Origin: JBMNKL01 sp050952225
GTDB taxonomy: Bacteria > Bacillota > Clostridia > Acetivibrionales > DTU013
Length of the DNA stretch: 64,000 bases
Direction: 5' to 3'
Assembly (NCBI GenBank): GCA_050952225.1
Contig: JBMNKL010000002.1
Coordinates: forward strand, 62,001-126,000
Part shown: positions 40,301 through 48,614 of the stretch, piece after piece
Layout of the letters: every line of letters starts with the position of its first letter
Numbering within the stretch: position 1 is the first letter of the stretch
The notes under the pieces: generated by a model
The model's database searches: none
Seen by the model: the letters and a program-made list of their open reading frames with translations, nothing else
What the model was told of the DNA's origin: nothing
Position numbers and translations under genes: made by a program

Positions 40301-43300
40301 CCCTGTTCCAGGCGTCTGCCGCCAGCAAGCGGTAAGAACTCGCCTGCGCGCCTATGAAAACACCTACATCTCCCCTGCCGTTTCTATTGACATATTCTTT
40401 AATCCTGGTCCTTGTATACCCGGCATCTTCAAAGGCGGCCCACACCATTTGAAGCATTATTCTTTCCTGGGGGTCGATATTTGCCGCTTCCCTGGGAGAT
40501 ATATTGAAAAATAGCGGGTCAAACTTATCGACATCATCGATAAAGCCTCCCCATTTGCAGTACATTTTCCCATTTCCGGCGTTCATAGGATCAGAATCAA
40601 AATATTTGCCGTAATCCCACCTGTCTTCGGGAACCATATCTATGCAGTCCTTGCCGGATTTCAGGTTTTCCCAAAACTCGTTAACATCACCGGCTCCCGG
40701 ATATCGTCCGCTTATGCCTATGATTGCTATGTCCGTGTCACCTTCGTTGATATCGCCTGTGAAGCTGTCAGTTTTTCGGACTTTTTCCGCCTTTTCATGC
40801 GCGGCATTATCCGTTCCCGGTCTCCCTGGCCCGGCTTGCATGTCTCCTTTTTCTATATTGAACAGCTTGCCCAGTTCGGAAGCATAGTTGTTTACAAAGT
40901 ATTCTGTCAGGTCTTTAAGGCATTCGTACTCAAAGAACAAGGTTTTTGATATGTTTCCGACATACTTCTCAATCTTTGTGTTGAAGCCGTTTATAATGAT
41001 AGAGTCGATGCCATATTCCTCAAAGCTCGTTTTTGAATCGATTTTTTCCACAGGTATGCTTGTCTCTTCCGCAATTATTCCCTTCAGCAGATTTTCAGTT
41101 TTAGAAAAAAGCAATTTACCACCCATATCCTCACTCCCGCGTGAAGCCCCGGGTATGTGCCGGTCACCCGTCCCGCCGGGCATTTCAGACTTTTCCAGCT
41201 CCGCCTTCCAGCCAGTCCGTTTTAACCAGAAAGATTCTCGATCAAATTCATACGTGGGAAGAGCCACTTTATTAAAGGCTTGTTCGGCGGTGTACTTATC
41301 CCACTTGATATCAACTCCGTTAAGCCATAATCCAAGCAGGCAGTCATCAAAATCTCTTCTGCCGGCATTGCCAGAGCCGGAGGCAAATGATATCGAATCA
41401 TCATCAATTTCATTGCATATACCGAAATTCACATACCTGACATTATCCGGGTAAGGAGTCCACTCACGCTTCAAGGCATCCTGCAGCCATTCATGGATAT
41501 CTTTAACCTCATATATTCCCCTGTTGTACTCTTTAAGGAACTTATAAGGCTTTTCAGGGTCTATTCTGCCGATGCGTTCATTCAATATGGAAGCTGCCTT
41601 TGCATAATCAGGTTTTTCCGCGATCAACAGTTCAACAAGGGTTTCCCTGGGCATAACCTCATCAGTCAGAATATCCAACAGTTCATACAGTTTTTCATCG
41701 TTTATGAGCTTGCGCTCCTGGAGATTCCACTTAAGATTCAGTTTGCGGAGCGAACTCATAATTACCAGTATCAGAAGCAGCTTTTCTTTATAGTGCTTTC
41801 CTTTTTCAGACGACAGGAGCTCTTCATCGTAAAGCATTTCAATGATATCAGGGCCTGATGCTTTTTTTATGACAGCATCCCACTCACTCAATAATTTCCT
41901 AAAAGCAAACTGATTGGCATTCAATACTCTTGCTTTGTTCACAATATAGACGAATACATCTTCATTTTCCGCAACAATATCCGAATCCGCAGATACCTTC
42001 TCCGGTATTGGCCCCTGTATGTTCAAGCCGTCTAATAAAAAGCACAGGTAATTTTCACTAAAAAGGCAGGGGTGAAATACTTTCCCTGTCACGCTGTCAT
42101 AATATGCAATCGAAGGACGAATCAATTCGACAGTCCTGATATCCTTTTTTTTATACAAGACAGCCAGTATGTCTTCCGGTTTCATCATTCCACTGACTGC
42201 CAGCGCCACCCATACGCCTGTTTTCCCGCCGCACACTGCGTGAGGCATGAAGCCAAGCTCAAGCAGAGATTCGCACAGAGCATATCCTATTGCAAAAGAA
42301 TAAATACCACTGTCCGTATCCGCCCGTATTTTTCTGCCGATGTCTTTTCTTAGTAAAGACTTACTTTCATTTATATTCTCCGCGGTCCTGAGCACACTGT
42401 TGAACCTGTCCATGAAAATTGCATTTTCTTTAAGGCTTTTATAGAAATGCATGTAATCTTCGGGCTTGTATTCGCCGATTCTCATTACCCATTTATAATC
42501 GCCGCAGAAAACAGAATCTTTCTTTTCAGATTTTATTATTTTCCTTAACTCATCTTTATCTTTTATGCATTTTCCATAGCGGTATTCAAACATCCCCCTT
42601 CCCGAAAGCAAGGTATGGCTTATGTCTTTCAAATCGTATTCCATAAAGGCATCCGAATCAACGAAGCTTTTCCATGAATCGAGCAGCATTTCCAGGCTGC
42701 TCCTGGTCTTCGCCGAAAGCACAAACAGCTGCCTTTTTTTCTGCTTGCCGCCATACCTTGCTTTAACGGTATTATTTTCCTCGAGAACAATGTGGGCATT
42801 TGCGCCGCTAAAGCCAAAAGAGTTTACTCCTGCCCTCCGCGGTATACTTTCTTCCTTCCTGTCCCACTTTGTCAGCCCGGTAGACAAAATAAACGGTGAA
42901 TTTTCAAAATCGATTATGGGATTTACTGTTTTGAAATTCAGATTACCCGGAATCTTTTTGTATTTCATCATAAGAATTACTTTAATAACCCCTGCAATTC
43001 CGGATGCAGACTCCAGGTGCCCTATGTTGGTTTTTACCGAGCCTATCCTGCAAAATTGCGATTCATTGGTGTATTTTCTGAAGGCTTGCGTTAACGCTTC
43101 TATTTCAATTGGGTCTCCCAGGGATGTCCCGGTTCCATGGGCTTCAATATACGTAACGGTTTCCGGGCTGAAGCCCGCATTATCATAAGCTGCGATTAGC
43201 AGATTTTTCTGGGCTTCGACTTTGGGAGCGGTAAGGGATATTGATTTTCCGCAATGATTGACCGCACTCCCCTTGATTACGGCATAAATCCTGTTATTAT

Positions 43301-44132
43301 CCCTGACAGCCGCACCTAAAGGCTGCAATAACAGCACGCCGACGCCTTCCCCCGAAACAAACCCGTCTGCATCCTTGTCAAACGTCTTGCACTTTCCGTC
43401 CGGACTCAGCATCCTGTTTCTCAGCCACATAACGTTCCGGGAAGGATTGACGTTCAAATTCACTCCCGCCACTATTGCATAGTCGCAGGCTTTCATAGCA
43501 AGCGCCTGCCTCGCATCATTCAGCGCGACAAGGGATGAAGAGCATGCGGTGTCAATTGTTTTGCTTTCTCCGCTGAGCCCGAAAAAATACGATATCCTGT
43601 TTGATAACAGGCAGTGATAGACTCCGACGCCAGCATAGCCGTCAATTGGTTCGCAGAAATTGTGAACGTTCTGGTAATAATCAATTGCCATTGCGCCCAC
43701 ACACACACATGTCCTGCTTTTCTGCAGCTTTTCAAGAGGCACGCCTGAATCTTCCACGCAGTGCCATGTCTCTTCCAGCAGAAGTCTTTGCTGCGGATCC
43801 ATACATGTAGCCTCTCTTGGCGATATGTTAAAAAACCGGTTATCGAACCGGTCAATGTTTTCAAGGAGTCCGCACATTCCGGCGGCATTCTTTGCATCGT
43901 CACCGGCAAGCAGGTTATATTCCTCTTCATCCCACCGTTCAGGAGGAACTTTCCTTATTGAGTCCACACCCTGCTCCAGGTTCCTCCAGAATTCGGCATA
44001 ATTCTTCGCTCCGGGCAGGCGGCACGCCATACCGATGACAGCTATATCGCCGTCTCTTGCCTCCGTTTGCTCATAAGTTGATTTTATCTGCTTATTAAGG
44101 ATATCATTTTTACTGGTTCTTGAAGCCTGCAT
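34350..44132 (-). CDS. Trans-AT polyketide synthase PKS-A (KS-AT*-ACP-KS-ACP-ACP-KS-KR)
   Basis: 3260 residues, the first megasynthase of the line. KS1 28-455 (DTACSSS, HGTGT, KTNIGHL); an AT-like stretch about 560-860 with no catalytic Ser, the expected GHSxGE being replaced by GGKTGVW near 637; ACP YGIDSII near 1043; KS2 1132-1572; tandem ACPs LGMDSILG near 1820 and MGMDSILG near 1940; KS3 2094-2513 with KTVIGHA in place of KTNIGHx; KR from ~2720 with LGGAGRIG near 2989. Its catalytic Tyr sits in SAYVAGC, Cys replacing the Asn four residues on. The KS2 module has no reductive domains and a doublet of ACPs, as expected where the HMG-CoA-synthase cassette installs a beta-branch. No GNAT, A or CoA-ligase starter domain precedes KS1. 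The module is completed by MT-ACP at the start of PKS-B. SD AGAGGGAAG precedes ATG 44132. Confidence 0.95.
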   Translation of the reverse strand: MQASRTSKNDILNKQIKSTYEQTEARDGDIAVIGMACRLPGAKNYAEFWRNLEQGVDSIRKVPPERWDEEEYNLLAGDDAKNAAGMCGLLENIDRFDNRFFNISPREATCMDPQQRLLLEETWHCVEDSGVPLEKLQKSRTCVCVGAMAIDYYQNVHNFCEPIDGYAGVGVYHCLLSNRISYFFGLSGESKTIDTACSSSLVALNDARQALAMKACDYAIVAGVNLNVNPSRNVMWLRNRMLSPDGKCKTFDKDADGFVSGEGVGVLLLQPLGAAVRDNNRIYAVIKGSAVNHCGKSISLTAPKVEAQKNLLIAAYDNAGFSPETVTYIEAHGTGTSLGDPIEIEALTQAFRKYTNESQFCRIGSVKTNIGHLESASGIAGVIKVILMMKYKKIPGNLNFKTVNPIIDFENSPFILSTGLTKWDRKEESIPRRAGVNSFGFSGANAHIVLEENNTVKARYGGKQKKRQLFVLSAKTRSSLEMLLDSWKSFVDSDAFMEYDLKDISHTLLSGRGMFEYRYGKCIKDKDELRKIIKSEKKDSVFCGDYKWVMRIGEYKPEDYMHFYKSLKENAIFMDRFNSVLRTAENINESKSLLRKDIGRKIRADTDSGIYSFAIGYALCESLLELGFMPHAVCGGKTGVWVALAVSGMMKPEDILAVLYKKKDIRTVELIRPSIAYYDSVTGKVFHPCLFSENYLCFLLDGLNIQGPIPEKVSADSDIVAENEDVFVYIVNKARVLNANQFAFRKLLSEWDAVIKKASGPDIIEMLYDEELLSSEKGKHYKEKLLLILVIMSSLRKLNLKWNLQERKLINDEKLYELLDILTDEVMPRETLVELLIAEKPDYAKAASILNERIGRIDPEKPYKFLKEYNRGIYEVKDIHEWLQDALKREWTPYPDNVRYVNFGICNEIDDDSISFASGSGNAGRRDFDDCLLGLWLNGVDIKWDKYTAEQAFNKVALPTYEFDRESFWLKRTGWKAELEKSEMPGGTGDRHIPGASRGSEDMGGKLLFSKTENLLKGIIAEETSIPVEKIDSKTSFEEYGIDSIIINGFNTKIEKYVGNISKTLFFEYECLKDLTEYFVNNYASELGKLFNIEKGDMQAGPGRPGTDNAAHEKAEKVRKTDSFTGDINEGDTDIAIIGISGRYPGAGDVNEFWENLKSGKDCIDMVPEDRWDYGKYFDSDPMNAGNGKMYCKWGGFIDDVDKFDPLFFNISPREAANIDPQERIMLQMVWAAFEDAGYTRTRIKEYVNRNGRGDVGVFIGAQASSYRLLAADAWNRGNRHVPNAFMWSIANRISYFFDFKGPSMPVDTACSSSLAAVHLACGSLKKGECSLAVAGGVNLFLHPADYVFRCQLKMLSPSGRCHTFGEKADGYVPGEGAGAILLKPFRNAVRDNDNIYAVIKGSAINHGGKTNGYTVPNPNAQAELVLKAAEYSEIDLGTVSCIEAHGTGTSLGDPVEINGLTKAFRVYTDRNHYCSIGSVKTNIGHLEAASGIAGLTKLILQLKNKQLVPSLHAEKLNPNIHWDNTPFYVQKELCHWTHPAPGTGDDGKACPRRAGISSFGAGGTNVHVILEEYDEPLMSDCAANAYGEYVFVLSARGEERLNEYVRKMAAYLDGLAVQCSGAEPVQLTERIIYTLQVGREPMEERLAIVINGINDLKDKLGRYCKGETGIENLYRGNARENGTLLSILDCSEGELFVKSIADNKDLNKLARLWVNGLDIKWEKLYPDRLIKCISLPAYPFEKKRYWIESMDEDAPGGGKYAEILCHPGKQSGERPEITRESAVHIPEDIRNKVREKAADVLFVNPWEIDFDIPLQELGMDSILGVQFIKELNNVYGLDIKATELYNYPTVNNLAGYLASLGKYINRDNTAQVYVQKSAMDKSSPLPRKDAGTADKGHITGKTDENIRCTVKALAAKVLCIEPDELDDDVPLQEMGMDSILGVELMKCINQRFGLDVRATELYNYPTITVLSYFIKEHATGRNEAVAACRDVSLEKQALNCETRGINYMGCGRQTGYDAADVKMEGREPLRIALKPKNAEGINSEETYRIELKSKDREAIQAGQTQKDVLEGRQDTGRITLKMKNKCAADINDSDIAVIGISGRFPKARNVREFWNNLQNGVDCVMEVPEDRWSIRKYYDPDPDAPGKTYCKWGGFIDDVDKFDPLFFNISPMEAEIMDPQQRLFLEEAWRAIEDSGYAPDALSDMKCGVFVGVSQGDYSFKLKQTGNSLNGRALLGTSAAVLAARISYFLNLNGPSMAIDTACSSSLVAIHQGCESIRRGESEIVLAGGVFVQTMPDLLITTSKLGMLSKTGKCRTFDNDADGFVPGEGVGVVVLKKLSKAIEDNDYIYGVIKGSAINQDGKTNGISAPSGNAQASLEKEVYDRFGINPGDITYIEAHGTGTKLGDPIEVNALIEAFSSYTSKKRYCALGSVKTVIGHALSAAGVASLIKVLLCLKFKKLVPSLNFKMENEHINFKDSPFYVNTELKEWVGENNKPRMAAISSFGFSGTNCHIVVSETPVARTSDSAKRYPCYMIPFSAKTRDSLNQIIREFLNWPGCEDLRIEDMAYTLHAGRNHFAVRLALLARDMNDFRRKLKDLLEKGRAEDCYISAEGELVNTDDELRSYGAVVMSRVLRGDCINEEEYRNDLAMLADLYVKNVDLDWRAMYKGCGYYRVPLPVYCFARDRCWVEGDELPETAVEKDTMAVCCKPCGQGTATERMSQDAEAKEDKLESCLDKFFYQPGWIYRGSAVQTDGENRSRRENEQGTVVIFHTPGSRGLEKLLASAHHGSRVSIIKLGNKTRSLADNTWEINAADPRAIHERIKSFETIDTVYFLGLFDDSLAEENEMEMLEEIQEKGVISCYRLIRALNMEGWADKHIAFKVITNNIYKIKPEDTIIPYAGGLIGLIKVGAKEYVQWDVTCMDICLKEFEGYDSEDKMNKIILPVVTEPGHKKGEELGIRDGSVYMRVIKPVALQKVSQSCLREKGVYLILGGAGRIGSEMALYLARNAGARLILVGRSRPNKEINDLIDRIEKLGGKAVYCQADGDNAREMENVVNKAKAKYGHINGVVHSAIIFRTETIANMDEDTFRSVLRPKVEATVALEKAVRGEPLDFYIYFSSGDSFTALLGHSAYVAGCTFADCYALYQQQKNLYPVKVINWGFWEASSGQLKKLNESGLKSNTAYLDGLESRGIELISPEIGMEAVARVMGNPVTQVFAMKVQEQILKYFEVDLNHKVEFLAESAPSLAEGLSEQLKEL

Positions 44133-44170
44133 AAACTTCCCTCTTTCAAACCGAATAAATCGTTCCCGCG

Positions 44171-44914
44171 CTAACGCCCGTACAGGCTGTTAATTCTCTC
44201 GAGGACCTCAGGCAATTTAAACGTTTTTTTATGCATCTCCGCTTCCAATGATACAACGCCTTCCAGTTCCTTGCGTATCTGATTTGCCATATGCTCCTTC
44301 AGAAGCTGTAAAGAGAGCAAAGGCTTGGTTGCCAGTTCCCTGGCTATCTCCAGCGCTGTATTTACTACTTCATTTTTTTTTGTAACAATTGCCTGGACCC
44401 CGCGTTCCTTAAGCTCCCTGCCGTAATAATTACGTGCTGTGAAGAGCATTTCCGTCCCAATGAGTTCACCGAATTTTTTTCTCAAGATATATGTAGAACC
44501 CATCCCCGGGGTAAAACCGTATCTCATGAAGTTAGCGCTGTATATACATTCCTCGGCCATTACAATAATGTCCGCGTAGCTTCCGAACGCCAGGCCACCA
44601 CCTATCGCATGCCCCTGCATTGCAGCAATAACAGGCAGCTTGCAGCTGAGAAGCAAATCATAAATGCCAAGATCGATAAAATTCACTTTACCTTCCAGGA
44701 TTTCCATCAATTCCGTTTTAGAACCGCCGCAGCAGAAATAATTGTCATAACCGCAAATAACTATAACCTTAAGCTCATGGCTTCGCTGCACATAACCGAA
44801 GGTTTCTATCAAGTCCTCTATCAGAAACCTTGTAAATGTGTTCTTGGATTCTCTTTCCTCCATTGCGATAATCCCGACGCCATTTTCTTTATTTAATCTT
44901 ACCGTGCCCTTCAT
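44171..44914 (-). CDS. Beta-branching enoyl-CoA hydratase/isomerase homologue (ECH2, PksI type)
   Basis: A crotonase-fold protein of 247 residues, the usual size for PksI-type decarboxylases. It has the oxyanion-hole GHAIGGGLAFG segment, a CCGGSKTE segment where the first oxyanion loop is expected, and GFTPGMGSTY. In the pathway known from bacillaene, ECH2 decarboxylates the glutaconyl-ACP intermediate made by HMG synthase and ECH1 to leave a beta-methyl or methylene branch on the polyketide. I start it at ATG 44914 (MKGTVRL), which overlaps the end of ECH1 by 26 bases and has a G-rich site just upstream. The frame stays open further upstream to 45037, but that stretch lies over ECH1 and has no homology to the fold. 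Assignment as ECH2 rather than ECH1 rests on order and on its resemblance to PksI by eye. Confidence 0.88.
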   Translation of the reverse strand: MKGTVRLNKENGVGIIAMEERESKNTFTRFLIEDLIETFGYVQRSHELKVIVICGYDNYFCCGGSKTELMEILEGKVNFIDLGIYDLLLSCKLPVIAAMQGHAIGGGLAFGSYADIIVMAEECIYSANFMRYGFTPGMGSTYILRKKFGELIGTEMLFTARNYYGRELKERGVQAIVTKKNEVVNTALEIARELATKPLLSLQLLKEHMANQIRKELEGVVSLEAEMHKKTFKLPEVLERINSLYGR

Positions 44915-45725
44915 AGCCCCCGCCTTCTTGCAAGTGATTGTTCTTCCTGCTTTTATCCCATGGGAATATGCCATAATTAACAAAATTATATATGTTTTCC
45001 CGTACCACAAAATTCGATAATACGCGTGAAGTCTCACGGACAGCTTCTTCTTCCATATTATCGTTTACAAACCACATTCTTCTGAAATACCGCTTCATGT
45101 GCCTGACAGTAGCGTCCTCAATCTTTGACATCCTCAGGCAGAGGAGGCGTATGCTGGAGTCGGGCGTATCGGTTACTTCATCGACCAGCCCTGTCTGCAA
45201 AGCGGTCTGCGCCGAAACCGGGAGCGTAGTCAGGGCCATCCTGTAGGCGGCCTGGTATCCAATCCTGCGTACAAGAAACGGTGCCACCATTGCAGGCAGA
45301 ATTCCCCATAAAGCCTCGGGAAGACTAAATTCAGACCGGCTGGTTGCAACCGCAATATCGCTTGCGGCAACAAGGCCTACTCCTCCTGCAACTGCGTGCC
45401 CGTCGATTTTGGCTACAAATATCTTCGATAAAAACGAAAAACGCTTCAATGTTTTCATATACAGGGACGCAAGGGGTATCTCCCTCACCGGTACTGTTTC
45501 TAATTTTTCTTTTACAACCTCTTCGAAGTCCATGCCCGTACAGAATATTCCGTCCTGCCCCTGCAATACGACAATACGGCAGCTGTCATCGCCCTCGATA
45601 AGATCCAAAAATTCATTGAATTCCAACAGAAGTTCTTCATTTATACTATTCCTGTGAGCCGGCCGGTTGATTGTCACTTTTACCCCGCCGGGAAACTTCT
45701 CGGTTAAAATCGTGCTGTACTCCAT
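44889..45725 (-). CDS. Beta-branching enoyl-CoA hydratase homologue (ECH1, PksH type)
   Basis: A 278-residue crotonase-fold protein. Visible motifs: FCTGMDFEE, the oxyanion-hole segment GHAVAGGVGLVAASD, and SLPEALWGILPAM. By analogy with PksH it dehydrates the HMG-ACP made by the HMG-synthase homologue to the glutaconyl form. It follows the HMG synthase by 22 bases and overlaps ECH2, so the cassette HCS-ECH1-ECH2 is translated as a block. The order AT/ER, ACP, KS, HCS, ECH, ECH is the classic arrangement of such cassettes. ECH1 and ECH2 could be swapped in function; the sequence alone does not settle this. It is presumably cytoplasmic and acts on ACP-bound chains, probably on the ACP doublet of PKS-A. 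Confidence 0.88.
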   Translation of the reverse strand: MEYSTILTEKFPGGVKVTINRPAHRNSINEELLLEFNEFLDLIEGDDSCRIVVLQGQDGIFCTGMDFEEVVKEKLETVPVREIPLASLYMKTLKRFSFLSKIFVAKIDGHAVAGGVGLVAASDIAVATSRSEFSLPEALWGILPAMVAPFLVRRIGYQAAYRMALTTLPVSAQTALQTGLVDEVTDTPDSSIRLLCLRMSKIEDATVRHMKRYFRRMWFVNDNMEEEAVRETSRVLSNFVVRENIYNFVNYGIFPWDKSRKNNHLQEGGGYEGHGKIK

Positions 45726-45747
45726 CTTACACCATACCTTCGGCCTC

Positions 45748-46980
45748 TCAGCTCCATACGTATTCCCTGTGGTAATCGCATACCCTTTTTAGTACAAGCA
45801 ATCCCCGGCCTTCCGCATGCTCCCTGTAAATCCTGGAATATTGAGACATATCCGCTTCCTTATTCCTGATTCCGAACGCCCATTCGCTGTTTAGCTCAAG
45901 CAACTGCTCATATTCCTGAATGCTCAGTTCGCATCGTCTCGCTATTTCTCCCCCGATATTCATCTCTGCCAGCAAAACCTTGGAACACATACTTATCAAG
46001 CCACTGTAAAACTCCGAGGAACAACCCGAGCCATATGAAAACAAGCCCACCCTCCTAACTCCCTCAAATTTTGCGTTATCTATCAAACTGCACAGTGCTA
46101 TATAAAGCGTAGCCGAATATACATTTCCTACCTTTAAGCAGTATTCCAGGGAAGGCACGACACGCTTCCGAAAATCGGCTTCTATCATGTCCGGGTCGGC
46201 TTTTGCAAACTGCCGCATCATTTTTCTGTGCGCTCCTTTAACCATACCGCAAAAAGGAGTATGAAAAGCAAGATAATCAAAAGTCTCCGCAAAATTGGCC
46301 CCTTCTACCTTATCGGCGTATACCCGGTAACTGTTTTCCAGGCAGTCCAGGTATGAAAGGAGAGATAAGTCCGGGTTCCCTACCTCTTTATCAGGCAAAG
46401 GCCTGCATGTATCCATAACCTCGTAACTGCAGCATCCGGAGGCGCCAAAATCTATTTCCATTATATCGGGGACATTACTGACTATCATAGCCACAGCGCC
46501 GGTTCCCTGTGAAGGCTCCGCATAAGTCATTCTGTCGGCTGTACGGGCAGTATCCGTGGCAATAACAAGCGCCTTTGCACCCGGCGACGCATTGGAAGCG
46601 ATGAAGCAAACTGCCATATGGAAAGCGGCCGTTCCGCCGTAGCACGCCTGCTTAACCTCAAAAATCCTGCAGTTTCTCCCCAGACCCAGATACTGATGAA
46701 CATATGTACCTATGGATTTTCCGAAATCGATCCCGGATTCGCTTGCAATAATCAGCAGTTCAATCCTATTCTTTTCCCTGGCACTCAAACGTTCGACCAG
46801 CGGCTTTGCAGCATTTACTGCGTTTGTAACAGGATCCTCGCAAGGCAGTCCGACAGATTTCTTTTCCATCATCAGGTTGTCAAACCTCTCCAGATTCAGG
46901 TTTCTCTCTTTAAAGAGAGTCCTGACATCCATACATGCGACACCGGCATATACATTAATCGCTTCTATGCCTACACACAT
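45748..46980 (-). CDS. Hydroxymethylglutaryl-CoA synthase homologue for beta-branching (HCS, PksG type)
   Basis: 410 residues, HMG-CoA synthase family. The catalytic triad can be seen: Glu81 in ASESGID, Cys113 in KQACYGGT and His240 in AFHTPF. In polyketide pathways this enzyme condenses an acetyl unit from a donor ACP with the beta-keto group of the growing chain on the PKS ACP, the first step of beta-branching. The donor acetyl-ACP would come from the free ACP and the decarboxylating KS encoded just upstream. It starts 14 bases after that KS; the ribosome site (GTGGGGA) is weak, so translation may be coupled. The only PKS module with no reductive domain and twin ACPs (KS2 of PKS-A) is the obvious acceptor, which is inference. 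Confidence 0.95.
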   Translation of the reverse strand: MCVGIEAINVYAGVACMDVRTLFKERNLNLERFDNLMMEKKSVGLPCEDPVTNAVNAAKPLVERLSAREKNRIELLIIASESGIDFGKSIGTYVHQYLGLGRNCRIFEVKQACYGGTAAFHMAVCFIASNASPGAKALVIATDTARTADRMTYAEPSQGTGAVAMIVSNVPDIMEIDFGASGCCSYEVMDTCRPLPDKEVGNPDLSLLSYLDCLENSYRVYADKVEGANFAETFDYLAFHTPFCGMVKGAHRKMMRQFAKADPDMIEADFRKRVVPSLEYCLKVGNVYSATLYIALCSLIDNAKFEGVRRVGLFSYGSGCSSEFYSGLISMCSKVLLAEMNIGGEIARRCELSIQEYEQLLELNSEWAFGIRNKEADMSQYSRIYREHAEGRGLLVLKRVCDYHREYVWS

Positions 46981-46994
46981 TTCCCCACAACCCC

Positions 46995-48272
46995 TTAAGC
47001 AGTAGATCTCTTTAAAACTATGCTGGTATTTATTCCTCCGAATCCGAAAGAATTGCTTAACGCATATTCAATACTTGCATTCTCATATTTCGATTTAACA
47101 AACAGGAAATCGTTATCTACGGGATTTTCAAGGTTAATGTTCCCATGAACAAATCCTTCCTGCATTTGTATAATAACAGCAATTGCTTCTATAACAGCCG
47201 CTGAATACAGGCAGTGACCGATCAGTCCTTTTGTGGAATTTATCCAGATGTTCGACAGTTCTTTTTCAAATACTCTTTTAATTGCTTTCAGCTCAACTTC
47301 GTCTCCCAACGGGGAAGAAGAGCCATGGGCATTTATATAATTAATATCTGAAGGCCCTATTTCTGCGGAATTCAAGGCTTTCACCATTGCCCTGGCCTCC
47401 CCGTCCACGCTGGGGTTGGATAAGCGATTTGCATCCAGTACAAGGGAAGCTCCCTGGATTTCCGCCAGGGCTGTTCCTCCGCGCTTTTGCATGGATTCCA
47501 TTGATTCCAGTATCAGGCATCCGGCTCCCTGCCCGTATATGAATCCCTCATGATCCCTGTCGAAAGGCCTGCAGGCTTTTTCAGGAGCATCGGAAAAACG
47601 TCTTCCTCCCATAGCTCCCATATTATAGAACCCCTGGACTTCCAAAGGCGACAAATCGGCCGGGGGAGCAACAACCATGCAAACGTCCGCAGAGTCAATC
47701 TGTATCATCTGGCAACCTTTTAGAATTCCTGCATTCCCGGTTGCCGAGGCATCTCCCACAGTGAAGCCTTCTCCCTTAATACCGAGAATCTCACTTATGG
47801 TTCCTACATGGTCGGTATCCATGTAATGAAGAGGGTACCTGGGATTCAAATATTCGAGCTCCCGGCCATATTTTAAATATGCCTCGTAGTGGTACCTCTG
47901 CGATATGTTGTGGCCAGCGGCTATTATACCAATACGTTCTGGGTCCACCCCTCCCCTGTGCAATCCGGATTGCTCCCATGCCTCAAGAGCAACCGATACT
48001 GAAACCTGGACGGTAAACGGAGAACGGCCGGCACACCGGAAAGCGCTGCTTATAATGTTTTCAGGCAAAAACCTGAGTCCCTCCAGGGATTTTTGAAGTG
48101 TAAAATCTCTGACAGGCGCACCGATAACATCTCCGAAGGGCAGGCCTTTTAATTGCTCCATTTTCACTATGCCGCTTGTTCCATTCTTCAGGGAGGCACT
48201 GAAATCCTTCACATTTTTACCAATAGAACAGACTACGCCCATCCCGGTAACAAAAACTCGTTTCTTCCCCAT
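46995..48272 (-). CDS. Decarboxylating ketosynthase of the beta-branching cassette (PksF type, Cys to Ser)
   Basis: 425 residues of FabF-like thiolase fold, but the nucleophile is missing: the segment is GDASATGN, with Ser176 where the condensing enzymes have Cys. HGSSSPLGD keeps the first catalytic His. Such Cys-less KS proteins cannot condense and instead decarboxylate malonyl-ACP to acetyl-ACP, supplying the two-carbon donor for the HMG-synthase homologue. Its position directly between the free ACP (27 bases upstream) and the HCS gene (14 bases downstream) fits that role. It could also be called a chain-length-factor-like protein from sequence alone, but no type II KS partner is present. 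The start ATG 48272 has a GGAGAG site. Confidence 0.92.
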   Translation of the reverse strand: MGKKRVFVTGMGVVCSIGKNVKDFSASLKNGTSGIVKMEQLKGLPFGDVIGAPVRDFTLQKSLEGLRFLPENIISSAFRCAGRSPFTVQVSVSVALEAWEQSGLHRGGVDPERIGIIAAGHNISQRYHYEAYLKYGRELEYLNPRYPLHYMDTDHVGTISEILGIKGEGFTVGDASATGNAGILKGCQMIQIDSADVCMVVAPPADLSPLEVQGFYNMGAMGGRRFSDAPEKACRPFDRDHEGFIYGQGAGCLILESMESMQKRGGTALAEIQGASLVLDANRLSNPSVDGEARAMVKALNSAEIGPSDINYINAHGSSSPLGDEVELKAIKRVFEKELSNIWINSTKGLIGHCLYSAAVIEAIAVIIQMQEGFVHGNINLENPVDNDFLFVKSKYENASIEYALSNSFGFGGINTSIVLKRSTA

Positions 48273-48299
48273 GAATCTCTCCGGTGTTCCATGATTCTT

Positions 48300-48551
48300 C
48301 TACTGGCTGGAATTGACTTTTTTGAACAGGGCATCTACCAGTCCTTCGATATTACTGATTCCGCCCAGTTCAACAGGAGACATTTTAATATTAAGATTTT
48401 CCAGGACCATGGTAACAATCTCAACACGGTCTATGGAATTTGCGCCCAGTTCTTTCAGGCTCTTGTCTTGCGTAACAGCGCCGGAATCCACATCCGGCAA
48501 TATTTCTGACACAACTCTTTTAATAACGTTAAAAATCTCGTCTCTGCCCAC
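48300..48551 (-). CDS. Free-standing acyl carrier protein, donor ACP of the beta-branching cassette
   Basis: 83 residues with an ACP fold and the phosphopantetheine Ser39 in LGANSIDRVE. The residue before the Ser is Asn rather than the usual Asp. It should be loaded with malonate by the trans-AT, decarboxylated by the Cys-less KS, and used as acetyl donor by the HMG-synthase homologue. It needs the PPTase encoded at the head of the operon. Translation probably begins with GTG at 48551, preceded by GAGAGGGAA. It sits 63 bases after the AT/ER gene and 27 bases before the KS, in the same place as AcpK-type ACPs of other trans-AT clusters. Confidence 0.93.
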   Translation of the reverse strand: MGRDEIFNVIKRVVSEILPDVDSGAVTQDKSLKELGANSIDRVEIVTMVLENLNIKMSPVELGGISNIEGLVDALFKKVNSSQ

Positions 48552-48614
48552 TATAATTCCCTCTCGTTATTTTATGTTAAGGCATCCACGGCCCGCAGGA
48601 CCCGATTAGCAGTC

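Noticed and set aside
12294..44132. Recurrent near-identical KS, ACP and MT stretches as a repeat array
   Set aside because: These are homologous domains of modular PKS proteins, not DNA repeats or CRISPR; no short regularly spaced repeats were seen.
44915..45037. Upstream start giving a 288-residue ECH2
   Set aside because: The extra residues overlap ECH1, have no crotonase similarity and no ribosome site; ATG 44914 gives the family's normal length.
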